DNA of 64,000 nt from Branchiostoma floridae (GCF_000003815.2 NC_049991.1:20324162-20388161); one strand, 5' to 3'. Positions 37,027 to 48,290 are shown, counted from the first letter of the stretch. The notes: generated by a model from the letters alone, not told the origin. Program-made: numbers and translations.

Positions 37027-37542
37027 GATGTGCTGTATTAAGTCAGGCATTTGTCCTGTACAGTAGCCACACACTTCGCATCGGTGCGTTTCAATGGCGT
37101 GTCTATTAGCCATGTGTCGCTTCACCCTGGACTTGTAGGCTGCGGAAAAGTCGCAGAACTCACATTTGTGGAGTTTCTCACCGGTGTGCCTAGCAATGTG
37201 CCGCTTGAAACGACTTTTATCAATGGTGGAGTAACCGCACACCGTACAGCTCAGTGAATTCATCATGTGAGTAAGGAGGTGGACCTGCAAATCTTGTTTG
37301 ATCGGTGACGAGCAGTCGCACCGTGAGCACGCGTGCGGCCTGTAGTTGCTGTGTCTCCTGACGTGCTTCGCGAGCTGGTCCCTGGTCTTTCCGGAGTAGT
37401 CGCAGAGCTCGCAGTGGAACGGTTTCTCGTCGCTGTGCTTCGCCCAGATGTGATTCGCTAGGTGGCGCTTCTTGGTGGTGGAGAACCCGCAGTGGCCGCA
37501 CAGAAATGGTCTCTCACCGGTGTGCCTCGCCATGGTGTGCTC
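36994..37542 (-). CDS. C2H2 zinc-finger protein, last exon (fingers 5b to 11)
   Basis: Codes the end of finger 5 (EHTMARHTGERPF) and six fingers: CGHCGFSTTKKRHLANH, CELCDYSGKTRDQLAKH, CSRCDCSSPIKQDLQVH, CTVCGYSTIDKSRFKRH, CEFCDFSAAYKSRVKRH and CEVCGYCTGQMPDLIQH, then HIAAHASNTVTD and TAG. Linkers such as HTGERPF and HTGEKLH are classical. The protein is probably a nuclear DNA-binding factor, with no effector domain visible. The exon start is set after AG at 37543-37544 because it completes the finger cut off at 38462. The last 11 codons and the 3' flank are shared with the array units. With the upstream exon the visible protein is about 335 residues. Confidence 0.85.
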   Translation of the reverse strand, partial: EHTMARHTGERPFLCGHCGFSTTKKRHLANHIWAKHSDEKPFHCELCDYSGKTRDQLAKHVRRHSNYRPHACSRCDCSSPIKQDLQVHLLTHMMNSLSCTVCGYSTIDKSRFKRHIARHTGEKLHKCEFCDFSAAYKSRVKRHMANRHAIETHRCEVCGYCTGQMPDLIQHIAAHASNTVTD

Positions 37543-38461
37543 CTTCAGGGGAGGGTGTGGTAAATGGAATTTCGTATTCAATACATGGTTAAACCAAGCC
37601 AGACAATTGTTTATTGACTCCTTTATCGGACGCAGTAGAGAAAGATGAAGAAAGACTGATTGCTGATGCAGAGTGTCCAGACCACTGCATCGGCAGAATA
37701 CATTGGACTACTACTACTACTACTTTATTTGTTGATGTGCCTTATCAAGTTAGTTATCAAGTACCTCGCGTGTCATTAGCTGAGCTTTGCATGTGTTTCA
37801 TTAGCTTCTGTTTAAACATCTTGGATGTACTAACAGTTAGTAACTCATGTGCTTGTTGGTTCCGATCGGATATGTGAAGGATTTAACACAATCACTTAAA
37901 AACGGATTTACCACCATTTCAAACCTCTTACCCTCACTGCTAAGGTGGATTTGTTAGGTTTGTTTTGGTTACTGAAAAGCACCTAGTTCGGCTCGAGCAT
38001 TTTAATGAGCTACACTGCCAGACGATAGTGATTATACTAGTAGTCATGATGCCAGGATTTCACCCCCTGTTCAAATGGATCAGTCCAGTCTCTCAACTGA
38101 ATGTGGAGGTCAACTACAGGTCAAATCATGCCAATGGTAACAATTTTTAGCAAGATTTTGAAAATATACATGCTTCAGTCCCTCTAGCGGAAACCTCGAC
38201 CTTTATGAGCAAACCTTGCCCAGAAAACAATTATTTGAAAAATAAATAAAATCTTTTTTTGCGCAGCTCCGGAACCCCACCTAATCTCCAAGCAGATCCT
38301 ACAATGGCATAAGATAGTACCAAACTGGTCAAGGAGTGTAGTCAGCCAAGACGTGTACATTTTCCATGAAGCGAAACACACTCCTAAGCCGGCTTCACTC
38401 CTCTGTCAGCTTTTGATACTATATTATGCTACCGAAGGATCTGCTTGGAGATTGCCCCCAC
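37543..38461 (-). other. Intron of the zinc-finger gene
   Basis: Runs from GT (38461-38460) to AG (37544-37543) on the minus strand, 919 bases, and splits a finger in phase 0. The bases before both junctions read cctgaag, so the junction could slide only within that match. The intron holds a MITE at 38283-38455 and, at about 37648-37730, a dispersed repeat also found near 47243. A (cta)n stretch lies near 37707-37725. Confidence 0.7.
38283..38455. mobile_element. MITE at the splice donor of the zinc-finger gene
   Basis: It begins aatctccaagcagatcctac and ends with the inverted form gatctgcttggagatt. The arms match over about 37 bases. ccccacct stands on both sides (38275-38282 and 38456-38463), an 8-base target duplication. 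On the gene strand this duplicate reads AGGTGGGG and contains the exon end and GT donor. Without splicing, the coding frame would read into the MITE (AISKQILR) and stop. The group is probably hAT- or Mutator-like. Confidence 0.8.
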
Positions 38462-38935
38462 CTTCAGGGAGACCATCCGCGATGACGCGAAGTCACACTC
38501 CTGACACCGGTAAGGTCTCCTATCGGTGTGTTTCGCCTCCACGTGCCTCTGCAGGGGGTACTTCCAAGCGGTGGCGAAGTCACACTGGTCACAACGGTAC
38601 GGTCTCTCACCGCGGTGTTTCGCCAGGACGTGCCTCTTCAGGGCGCCCGGCCACGCGGAGGTGAAGTCGCAGTGCTGACAGCGGTACGGCCGGATGTTGG
38701 TGTGTTTAGCGATGGTGTGCTTCTTCAGGGCGCTACTGGTGATTGCAGCGTACTCGCACTGCCGGCACTTGTACGGTTTCACCCCTGTGTGGATCCTGAT
38801 GTGCTGTTTCATGTTGCAGCATAGCAACGTGTTGTACTCGCAGTGGGGGCAGGTGTGTCTCTTCTTTCTCTTCACACTTTTAATTTTTTTAACTTTAACT
38901 TGTGTCGCCATGGTGTTCATTTTAAGTGTACGTAC
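38462..38935 (-). CDS. C2H2 zinc-finger protein, first visible coding exon (fingers 1 to 5a)
   Basis: Starts with MNTMATQVKVKKIKSVKRKK, a basic stretch that could act in nuclear import. Fingers follow: CPHCEYNTLLCCNMKQH, CRQCEYAAITSSALKKH, CQHCDFTSAWPGALKRH, CDQCDFATAWKYPLQRH and the first half of a fifth, CQECDFASSRMVSLK, which stops at a GT donor. ATG is at 38918-38920. A good acceptor, ctattctctttccacag, ends at 38936, so the exon starts 15 bases before the ATG and an untranslated exon lies further upstream. Joined to the next exon the fifth finger has the same spacing as fingers 2 to 4. The natural target genes are unknown. Confidence 0.85.
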
Positions 38936-38939
38936 CTGT

Positions 38940-39115
38940 GGAAAGAGAATAGGATGAAGGAGAATTCCTTTTACACAACCAGTGGGTACTTACATTGCTT
39001 ACGTTTTGATGTCTCTCAGACACCTTCGTCAGAGCTTGTAACTGGAGTTCTGCTTCTCAGCGCCATATGTAGCCGATGCAGGTGGCGCTTTTGCGGTGAG
39101 AAAACTGTCTCAAAC
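38940..39115 (-). mobile_element. Possible Penelope-like element tail with hammerhead-like core
   Basis: On the minus strand, ctgacgaa is followed by a 7-base-pair hairpin (ggtgtct / agacatc, loop gag) and then aaaacgt. This is the order of a hammerhead ribozyme core (CUGANGA, stem, GAAAC) with the G changed to A. Such cores are known in Penelope-like retroelements. The following ttgtgtaaaaggaattctcc is what I would expect of such an element. No reverse transcriptase or GIY-YIG frame is present. It lies directly upstream of the zinc-finger exon acceptor. Confidence 0.35.
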
Positions 39116-39126
39116 ATGGCTTAGCT

Positions 39127-39306
39127 NNNNNNNNNNNNNNNNNNNNNNNNNNNNNNNNNNNNNNNNNNNNNNNNNNNNNNNNNNNNNNNNNNNNNNNNNN
39201 NNNNNNNNNNNNNNNNNNNNNNNNNNNNNNNNNNNNNNNNNNNNNNNNNNNNNNNNNNNNNNNNNNNNNNNNNNNNNNNNNNNNNNNNNNNNNNNNNNNN
39301 NNNNNN
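39127..39306. other. Assembly gap (180 N)
   Basis: Run of N at the left edge of a 33-bp minisatellite, which may be why the assembly failed here. Confidence 1.
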
Positions 39307-39650
39307 TCGCACTAGCAGAACGTACAGAAACTGCACTGCTTCCCCTGGCAGAACGTACAGAAACTGCACATTGCCCCTGGCAGAAAATACAAAAACTGCA
39401 CAGTGCCCACTGGCAGAAAATACAGAAACTGCACAGTGCCCCCTGGCAGAACGTACAGAAACTGCAGTGCCCCCTGACAGAACATACAGAGACTGCACTG
39501 CTCCCTCTGGAAGCATGGTGTACCATGCTGGAAGAACGTACAGAAACTGCACTGCTCCCCCTGGCAGAACATACAGAAACTGCACAGCTTCTCCTGGAAG
39601 AATATACAGAAACTTCACTACTCCCTCTGACAATAAATGCAGAGACTGCG
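39307..39650. repeat. 33-bp minisatellite
   Basis: About ten copies of a unit with acagaaactgcac, tgccccctgg and cagaacgt. The period is about 33 bases with a few indels, so it stays open in several frames and on both strands (peptides such as LAERTETALLP). One interruption at about 39508-39533 contains catggtgtaccatg. The array probably continues into the gap. No evidence that it is translated. Confidence 0.85.
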
Positions 39651-40728
39651 GTTTAGGGCGGTAAAGTCTCCTACCTCCATGGCACGTAATGACTGAACGG
39701 TGGGAGCAATTACCACCGTGCCAGGCAGAGCATTCCACTCTAGAACGCATGCATGTGAGATGCATGTTGCAAAAACTCGTGAAAACCCAGACCTTACCCC
39801 CGGCGACTTAAGCTATTTGCGTACTGTTTGTGCAGGGCCTGTGTTTTGGACACAACAGTGGTTCCCAAAAGAGCACGTGCCCCCAAACACCATGTTTATA
39901 TGCTGTGCCGGATCCTACCTCTGCACGAAGGATGTTCCTGATTGGGTATAAACAACGAACAAACCTGGACACAGCAGGACACTGCTGAATATAGATAGAG
40001 TGTTTTTGTTTTTCCTTGCCAGCCCAGGGTTGTTCACTGTTTCCCAAGCAAAAATAACCTCCAAGGACAGGTAAGATCCGGCTTAGCTGAGTTGACCAGG
40101 TGGACGATACCGGTCGACTGTGTCCTGTTCTACTACATGAAAACCTAACATTCCCTACCCAAAGTTCTGTACCAGACCTGTTCGCGGACTGAGGAAAGTC
40201 TGGAATACATCAGAGGACTACCAGACCATTTGGGGACTAAAAAAGGAAAAATAATATTCTTTGGTAGAAAAATCTATATCCATGTGGCCCGCTATATTTC
40301 CCCAATTTTGGCCAATTTCTGCTATTTTTTAGTCGTCCAAGAGCCTAGCTATATAGACTGCCCTGGAACAGTAGTCAACCTATATCCGCGGGGTAATCTT
40401 TATCCGTTGCTTAAAAAACGGGCATTTAGGGATATAAAGTCCACGGTCGGTAGTTTTAAACTGCAGTATTTTTGATATTGCAACCTGAAACCACTGTCCG
40501 TCTGATTGATATCCCATATGTCCTGTTTTTGTTTTTTTAACAACGGAGATAGGTGACCCCCTCGGATAGAGGCGAAGTAGAGTTACGTATCTTCACTCAG
40601 TCTATTCGGGCATAAAGCCTCTGTAGACCCATCGAGCAGGCCAGCCGGATTTGTCGGGCTGGAGGGGCTGAGGGCCCGGGTAGGCTCGCGAGGGATCATG
40701 GCAGAGCTAGAGCTAACAGTTTCTAGTA
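39651..40728. other. Intergenic, no gene recognised
   Basis: No coding signal seen. The stretch at about 40545-40718 and its continuation after the MITE at 40729-40901 (to about 41070) look like one older repeat interrupted by the MITE, but I cannot assign it to a family. Confidence 0.4.
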
Positions 40729-40901
40729 CAGTAGAAGCCGCTTAGTTGCACGGCCTGTTTGCCAGTGAATTTCGTGCAATTATCCGGCTGGTGCAATAAT
40801 GCGAACTTATCTAGCTGGACCGCACCGGTTTGGGATTTGGGGATTCCGTGCAGTTAACAGAAGTGTGCGTTAATCCGTTGTGCAATTAACTGGCTTCTAC
40901 T
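40729..40901. mobile_element. Solo pogo-like MITE outside the array
   Basis: A 173-bp element with ends CAGTAGAAGCCGCTTAGTTG and, at the right, the inverted counterpart ttaactggcttctactg. TA lies on both sides (40727-40728 and 40902-40903). It is the same family as the pairs in the array. This independent copy fixes the true element ends. Confidence 0.85.
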
Positions 40902-42540
40902 GTATACCTGGCCAAGAATCTAACTCTCCTCTTGTAGAGTTAGAGTTACTGTATTCTTCTGCTACTCTACTCTGTGTTACTGTTGTTAGGTTTGGATTAA
41001 ATACGCTTTACGGAGAAACTACCTATTTGGCTCTACGTTTAAGCTGAGCGGTCCGGGTGCGAATTACGCGGTCTCGAATATTAAGCTATCTTCGCTCTTT
41101 GGTAAAAGAATACAGGTCCCCATTATTTGTAAGCTGCAGTATTACCATCCCCGGGCGTTTCCGTCCTAAAACTGACTGTGAACAAGTAGACTTGGTGCCT
41201 TACCTGAAACAATGTCGTCTTGGCCGAAAGAATTACACTGACGCAATGTCGTCTGCGGTGCAATAGCCTGGTACGGTCTGTACACAATGGTTTAAGCATA
41301 GAGCTAAGCCGGAGGTAACATAGTATTCATCCGCGACCCCAGTGGCCAATAGTAGTTCGGGCACAAAATAGTCCGTCGCACTTCTTGAATTAAAGAGCCA
41401 TTGAAACTTTTTCTGTGCGCGATAGCGAGTTGGAAGCTGTGGTGAATAGTAAAGGAATACGCCAGTTTTGTGTGAGTCCTTTTTCGGGGATGCTCCTTGA
41501 AACACTTAGTCGAGTGTGTCAAATTTCTACTACATGTATTAGTATTTTCTAGATGCAAGAATCCCGAGAAGTCTGGCAGAAACTAAATATGTTGCACAGA
41601 AACAGTACGTTTCTGCAGTTCACCTGTGTATCGGAAGAGGTCACCCGTGCTATGCAGCAAGCCGCCCCATTGCAATATACTCGTATTTGGTTTAATATGC
41701 ACGATTTAAGCCCCTTAGCTACCTCATGATGGGACGAATATATGTTATCTATGAAAAATCAAATAACGACAACAGATTCAAGCAAGCAAGAACAGCAAAC
41801 GGCTAATGATCGGAAGAAAGGCAAGGGTCTGCTTCCTCTAGAACTTGAAAGTGCTATATAAGGTAATTCTTTGAAAATGGCAGATGTAACAAAATGATTA
41901 AAACAAAACAGCTTTATATATACTAGTAGTCAGAATACATGGGAAATTGAAACACTTAATAAGATTGTGTTCTAACTAACGGCTCTCACACGGCGCAATC
42001 AACAACAATGATGATATCGATAGATTTATCAATCAATAGATGGATCGATTGGTTTATTGATCAATCACCACTAGATATAGACCGTGAGGCTGGACATGGC
42101 CCAGGGTAAGCCTTCGTGCAGAGGAGGAAGCGCGTTACCTTCCGCGAAAGAAAGTAGTCCGTTCCATGACTCCGGGCGCTCAACACCCTTGTTAAAGAAA
42201 GCTTGCAGCTGGAGTATTTAACCCCGTATCGTCTTATTTTCAACTCATTTACAATACTTCAGCTTCGTCTTTTACTCTGAAAGTTTCTTGTCATTTCACT
42301 GAAAGGTCTCACATTGTGGTGCATTCAGCTGTCAAAGATATTACAGTCGGATTAATTTTTATCCAGTGTGGCGGGAAAACTGCGTCCTTAGCAACGGCGT
42401 TACTATGGACTGCGGAGTGATACGTACGTAAGAAAATAAAAACGGTTCGATTCACTACGCGGCTTGGCGGCGTTTATCAACGTTACTCAAGACAGTAGCT
42501 GACGCGCTAGTCGGGAGTCGGGCACGCTATTGGATGCGGC
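40902..42540. other. Intergenic, no gene recognised
   Basis: Only short open frames and no family resemblance. A short gat-rich stretch lies at about 42009-42066. No tRNA or other RNA gene seen. Confidence 0.4.
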
Positions 42541-43530
42541 GTGGATATACGTTGTGTGTATGGAAGACCTTACGTGGGCGTTAGGAGGAGTAAAACGTGC
42601 GCAGTACAGCAGTTATTTCAGACCTCATACTGTGATGTCGAGACATCGCTAGTCCTTCTTGATTGGACCTGCAGCCGCAATTCGGCCGTCCTATCAGCAG
42701 CAGCGAGCAATTTGTGTGTGGAGGACTTAACACAGAGGAGTGTGGTGGGGGCAAAGACTCGACAACTGGCATTTTTTGTCTTGAGCCTGATAATTGAGCC
42801 TGATAATTGTGATTTCATCACGTTGTTCATATCATAGTCGGTTGAAACAGTCAGTAATCCTTCGTGCTATCGGCAACAGCTTACACCTTTGTGTGTGGAG
42901 GACTTTAACGTGCGCGTGTGGTCTCGGGAGCAAAGACTCGATAACAGGTATTTTGTCAAGCCTTATGATTATGAAAACTATGATTTCATCGCGTTGTTGA
43001 TTGTCGGCTCAACTAGTTACGAATCCATCGACATCGCTCTACCTAAAGTTGCGAGCACCTTTGTACGTGGAGGACTTAACGTGCGTGTGTTGTGGGAGGA
43101 AAGACTCGATAACTGTCATTTTCTCGGGCCTTATGATTATGAAAACTATAATTTCATCGCGTTGTTGATTGTCGGCTCAACGAGTCAGTATCGCTCTACC
43201 GAAAGCAGCGAGCACCTTTGTACGTGGAGGACTTTGACGTGCGCGATTGTGGGAGCAAAGACTAGATACTTGGTATTTTGTCAAGCCTTATGATTATGAG
43301 AACCGTAATGTCATCACGTTGTTGATTGGCGGCTCAACTAGACAACTAGTCGTGAATCCATCGCTCTACCGACAGCACCTGGACTTTGTGTGTGGAGGAC
43401 CTAACGTGCTCGTGTTGACTCGATAACTGGTATTTTTGTCAAGCTCTACCTACAACAGCGAGTACCTTGTGTGTGGAAAACTTTGTTGTGGGGGCAAAGA
43501 CTCGATAACTGTCATTTTCTCAACCTGAAC
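42541..43530. repeat. Degenerate tandem repeat of about 155-177 bp
   Basis: A diverged unit with (c)tttgtgtgtggaggactt, aacgtgcg, caaagactcgataact, tattttgtcaagcc and ttcatcgcgttgttgatt starts at 42711, 42887, about 43059, 43215 and 43384. A shortened copy lies near 43465 and a more distant one near 42553. Sites differ by substitutions and short deletions, so the array is old. Open frames across it do not keep one frame. Confidence 0.8.
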
Positions 43531-44195
43531 AGTTATGAAAACCATAATTTCATCGCGTTGCTGACCGTTGGTTGAGCTAGTCGTGAATCCTTCGTGCTTC
43601 GGACATCAGTAGATCCTTCATCTGCTTGGGACTTCACATGACCGTGTTGTTGGAACATACAGTGTCACATTTAGCCGCGTTATTCACTTACGAAATCTTT
43701 CGTTCCAAGATATTGATACGTCCTCCATTGCACCAGTACTGGGGCTGTTGCGTCACAGGGTGCAGTGGACACGTTAAGCCGGGAGGACTTACGGACACGC
43801 CAAACGTAAGTACATGTTTTGCTGAAGCCATCTATCTACTATTCTACAAAATCACTGGCTTTAGTACTGTAGTTAATCACTGTACCGATGCCGGTGTACG
43901 TACAAGGCCACTGTGAGAGATATGCCGTACAGTGCAAGGAGTTATTGTTATTTCGTAAACCGTCCGTCAATTACTTGTAAAACCTCTAAATTCAGTGTAG
44001 TCAAATCCTTTCTAGCAGCCAGTCTAGGTATAGAGCTAGTATCTAACGGGTTGCATAAAAGAATAGTATAAATTAACCAAATCAAAGCTGGCCAAATACT
44101 AGTAGTACATTTCCTTAGGTCGCAAACTGTCCTTCTTGGTGGGCTAACACCTCTGACAAGTTATCTGTCTATTTCGCCTACTATTTTTCTAGCGA
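43531..44195. other. Intergenic, no gene recognised
   Basis: No coding or RNA signal recognised. Confidence 0.4.
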
Positions 44196-44370
44196 CCTGT
44201 GGAGTGCGATAGATGCTAGTTTAGAGCCAACATGGGACATGGGGTAGGATACAGCGCGCTATTTCGTAAGCCATATATTACTGGAGAGTGTGGTAGATGC
44301 TAGTTAAGAGCCGACATGAGAGAAAGGGCAGGGTACAGCACGCTGTTTCGTAAGCCGTGTCTTACTTATT
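44196..44370. repeat. Tandem duplication of about 88 bp
   Basis: gtgcgatagatgctagtt...ttcgtaagcc is repeated directly as gtgtggtagatgctagtt...ttcgtaagcc with about 15-20 percent differences. A weaker relative occurs near 46055. Confidence 0.65.
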
Positions 44371-44589
44371 TAGTCAGCCGTACCGTGCTTCAAAGCTTCT
44401 TATGTGAGCCGTCAGTACGCTCGTGTTACATAAGGTATGCTGTATGAGCGATCTGCTCGTGAATGGATCCGGAGTACATGCGATGGCGCTAGGTAAGAAA
44501 AAGCCCGAGTGAGGGTGATTGTGCAAGTCTTTTGTCGCTTACAAAAAAGCTTGTATTCTTTGGAGTGCGCCTCAGTAGTAAATCGTTAG

Positions 44590-44934
44590 TCGTAAATCGT
44601 TGGCAGGGTGATTGGCCCAGACCCTAGAGGTAGAAGGTTCGAATCCCCAGAAATACTCCAATGTTGTACCTCAAGGAAAGACACGACTTTCTTTACCTCA
44701 TTCAGGGGAAAATGGGTACCTAACCTCGGTTGAGGCCGTCCCTCGGAGGTCCCGTGTTTGGGGAGAGCCACACCTCGAGCACGTAAAAGAACCGGCCGCA
44801 CTTATCGAAAAGAGTATGGGGGACCTTCCCGGTCTGAGTGGATAAAATTGATCTGTCCGTATATGCATCTTGTTCTCGGCGTTTTGCCTGGTATGCAATA
44901 CCAATAAACAAACAAACAAACAAACAAACAAACC
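44590..44934 (+). mobile_element. tRNA-derived SINE
   Basis: A polymerase III B box, ggttcgaatcc, lies at 44636-44646, preceded by a degraded A-box region. A body of about 250 bases (cctcggaggtcccgtgtttg, ggagagccacacctcgagca) follows, ending in a (caaa)n tail at 44907-44933. This order is that of a tRNA-headed SINE inserted on the plus strand. Its LINE partner is not known from this window. Confidence 0.7.
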
Positions 44935-45123
44935 TATTTTTATGATGCGTACCTTAGTCCTCAATTGTCTAATGGTGGATGGTATTGTGCCTGTGCAAAT
45001 AACGCTTGCTTGATTATTAGAAATAAACTATGACAAACATTGATTCAAAATGGAAACGAAGATATTCTTTCATGCACAACAACACGCAGTTATGGTTCCC
45101 AGATCAATAATCAATGATGAATT

Positions 45124-45199
45124 TGATTGATTGATTGACTGACTGACTGACTGATCGATCGATCGATCGATCGATCGATTGATTGATTGATTGATTGAT
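45124..45199. repeat. Compound microsatellite
   Basis: (tgat)n, then (tgac)n, then (gatc)n, then (gatt)n. The central (gatc)n block is self-complementary and could form a hairpin. Confidence 0.95.
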
Positions 45200-46139
45200 A
45201 GTTACTACGGTAACCTAAGCTCTACTGAAAGACTCTGCCCCCGCCTTCCCATTTGCCATTGTCATTGCACCAACCCGCACGTTGGCGAGGAAATGTTCCA
45301 TTAGGGGAAATGGAATCTGTGATACCCCGGCAAATTGGAACTGTCGATTTTGATAACCGAATCAGGGTAAGAACACGGAGCGTACAGGGCTGATTCTGAC
45401 GAGAAAGGACGACTAATACAGACCTGTCATATCCTCGCACTCGGACTAATACAGAACCCATTAGAGAATATGATACGGAGGAACTGACTATGATTTATTG
45501 TCTCTCAGTCGCAGCCTTCACTGCGATGAAATTTATGTTTTCAAGGCCGTCGGTTAAGTTGCCGAGTTCGTCACGAGAATGACTCGCAATGTTAGTACAA
45601 TGCTATACTTTCTTCCAACACAAAGGTATACACGAATCAAATTTTAACGACCACTGTTGCCTTCTTCAGGATCAATACTGATGACCAGTCACTTCAGAAC
45701 GTAAACTCGCGAGAGTTACATACACGTGATCTTATTAACGCGTGATCTTGCGGATACGTGACGTCAGCAATTGGTCAAACGTGCCAGGAAGTTTATAACG
45801 CTCACCGGTTGGGATGTCTGTTACCAGTATGACTCTTAAAACAGTTATAAACGGATATTCACAGAAATCACAAGTTACAGTAATACAGAAAAAGTGGGGA
45901 CAATTTGTCTTATTCTGCTCCCAAAAGGAAGTCAAACCCTACCTGTCTTAACACAACCCACAGTTAGCTGGTTCACAAACCATACCCCTCTGCTAACATA
46001 CTCCTTTGGCATGTTATATAGACATATTTGTCCGATTTCTACTATTTCTCCAGCTACTTGTGGAGCCTGGTAGAGGCTAAGAACTCCATGCGGACCCCAT
46101 GCGGACTTGACTAAGACGCACGTGTGAACCCTTCCCCTA
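45200..46139. other. Intergenic, no gene recognised
   Basis: No family resemblance in the short open frames and no repeat structure noted. Confidence 0.4.
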
Positions 46140-46389
46140 AAGGTGCACTCTCATTGCACTTGTGTCAAGCTTGCGTCACTGTGGGGTTCGTTCACTGTGT
46201 CACTGTTTTGTTATTTTCTCCGATTTTTTTTTGTAATTTAGATATCGCGTAATACGTAAAAGTATGACTTAGAAGACGACAAAACACAAAAAGAGTAAGA
46301 AAATTCGTTCTTTATCTCTGGATTCGTCGAGTATCGAATGAACCCCGCAGTGATGCAAGCGTGCCCCAAGTGCAGTGAGAGTGCACCTC
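46140..46389. mobile_element. TA-flanked MITE, copy 1
   Basis: A 250-bp inverted-repeat element. The left end reads aaggtgcactctcattgcac, and the right end read inward is gaggtgcactctcactgcac. The arms match over about 55 bases, including a cactgtggggttcgttc-type stretch. TA stands at 46138-46139 and 46390-46391. It is related over its whole length, in opposite orientation, to the element at 61213-61469. Confidence 0.8.
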
Positions 46390-47411
46390 TAGTCCGTAAA
46401 ACCCCCCATTCTCCGAATCACCCGGGAATGTTGCGATTTTGACGAAGTACGTTCGGGTGAGAGGTGAAAACGCGAGTCATGTTTAAGGAGGGGCCCGGGG
46501 CACTTTATGCTGTGTTGAAGGAGCTGCAAGGCATTCAGGGCGTTTTGGAGTGACCTTGATAAATTTGAGGGTCGCCTCTCCAAGAAATTGCAATCGTGGC
46601 AAGCGGTGCGCACACTTATTGCTTTCTTAAGGGCCTTTCTGATTCAAACGGAGGGTCTCTTGTCAGTGTTTCAAAACTTTTCTTTCTTTCTTTAAGTATT
46701 GATTTGTATCAAACATGGTTTGGCGTTTCATCGGTCTCCCCGAAGGACACACTTGAGAACTGAAGAATGTATTCTTCTGGCTTTCCTATATACCTAAACG
46801 ATTTACCGAAACACTTAAACAGTGACAGTTACACGTCAACATTTGCGTAAGTCAAACGTTTGTTCTGGCGATTTTAGTTTAATTTTCATCCAAATCTACA
46901 CGATAACTGGGTTGTTCTACAGGCAGCTTGTTCTGAAACTGCAGAGGCGTTTTTGATCTTTCAAAGAGGTTAACATAAGAAAAAGGTACATTGTAAATTA
47001 CACAATTGAAATAGATAGAGATCGTTATATCCCTATATGTGAAATCACTTCTTAGACAACATAAAACAAGAAATTTACAAAAGCTCTGAATATCTCATAA
47101 TGGTTTGAGGTCTCAGAATTATTGTTTAAGTGTCGATCTTTTTATCTACTAGTTCACCATATAAACAAGACTCGTGAATGTTTGTGTCACAGTACTGCCT
47201 TCTGAAGAAAGATGTTTATTTACCCTAGTCCGAAGTGGAACGAGCTGAAGAAAGACTGATTGCAGCTGCAGAGTGTCCAGACCACTGCAGCAGCAGGACA
47301 CAGTAGACTACTAATGCTACTGTCCTGAACAGTTTTAGATTGTACCCCACAGTGAAGCAATGTCTACCTCAAATCACACTTGAACATTGCCCAAACGCTC
47401 CCCGTTCATAA
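46390..47411. other. Intergenic, with one dispersed repeat
   Basis: At about 47243-47317, gaagaaagactgattgc and gcagagtgtccagaccactg match the repeat at 37648-37730 in the zinc-finger intron, again followed by a cta-rich stretch. Probably the end of an unnamed retroposon. Nothing else recognised. Confidence 0.5.
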
Positions 47412-48290
47412 ATGAACGAAGAGTATCACCCTCCAGAGAACTGACATTTTATCCTCACAGAAATCCTGCATAACTCAAAGGTTCACGGAAAACACATCAG
47501 GTATCCCACATTTTCATGGAGATAATAAAGGAAGAGTATCAGCCTCCCGAGAACTGACATTTTATCATCCTAGCATTTCTGCATAACCGTCATGTTTTTC
47601 AGAAAACACACCAGCTCTCACACAGTGACTGGGTAAAACCCCTGCGGGCTACAAGTGAATATTGAGAACCCCCATGCGTGACCTCCGTGCGTAGCGTATG
47701 TTTAGGGTCATGACACCGACAACGTAATTGTGCTGCAGGGCACGACTCGCATGCAGATAGCAGGGGACTGTTTCAAACGTCAGATGTTAACTAACAACGT
47801 AATTGTGCCGCAGGGCACACCAAGCACACAGATAGCAGGGGACTGTTTCAAACGTCAGATGTTATCTGCATTATCACTTTCATCGAAAAGGTCATGTCTT
47901 TGGTAGCGCTTCTAGCGGGGGTAAATGTTTGGGAACACAAGAACCTATGCCCAAAACAGCAGTACTCAAGCAATTGGATATGATTTTCGTCAGACGTTTT
48001 CAGATATTGCAAGACTTCATTGGCAACAAAATTGTCCCACGGGCGACAGAAGTGCTCGTTTAAAGGGCTACACCCTGCTTTCTAATTTCAGCACTAACTG
48101 TGATTTCAATCTAGTGTCTATGACGCCTGTAGAGCTTGTGGGACTAATACGCTAAACTACTTCTTGTAAGGTTCGAATTGTTGGAAGTTGGAACACCCCC
48201 AGCTTTCTAATGAAATTGCGAAACTAACTTGGCTTTCAATCTAGTCATTCTAGTGTCTATGACGCCTGTAGAGCGTGTGGGACTTCTTCA
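47412..48290. repeat. Three adjacent pairs of tandem duplications
   Basis: Three different segments are each present twice, head to tail: 47412-47503 with 47526-47618 (gagaactgacattttatc), 47718-47792 with 47793-47870 (gcaggggactgtttcaaacg), and about 48068-48175 with 48193-48300 (agtgtctatgacgcctgtag). The copies differ by indels and substitutions. Confidence 0.75.

Noticed and set aside
37220..37501. Second minus-strand frame over the zinc-finger exon
   Set aside because: It overlaps the finger frame and contains no finger motif. It is a shadow frame.
44590..44660. Functional tRNA gene
   Set aside because: Only the B box is convincing. The acceptor stem and A box are not recognisable, and a SINE body and tail follow.
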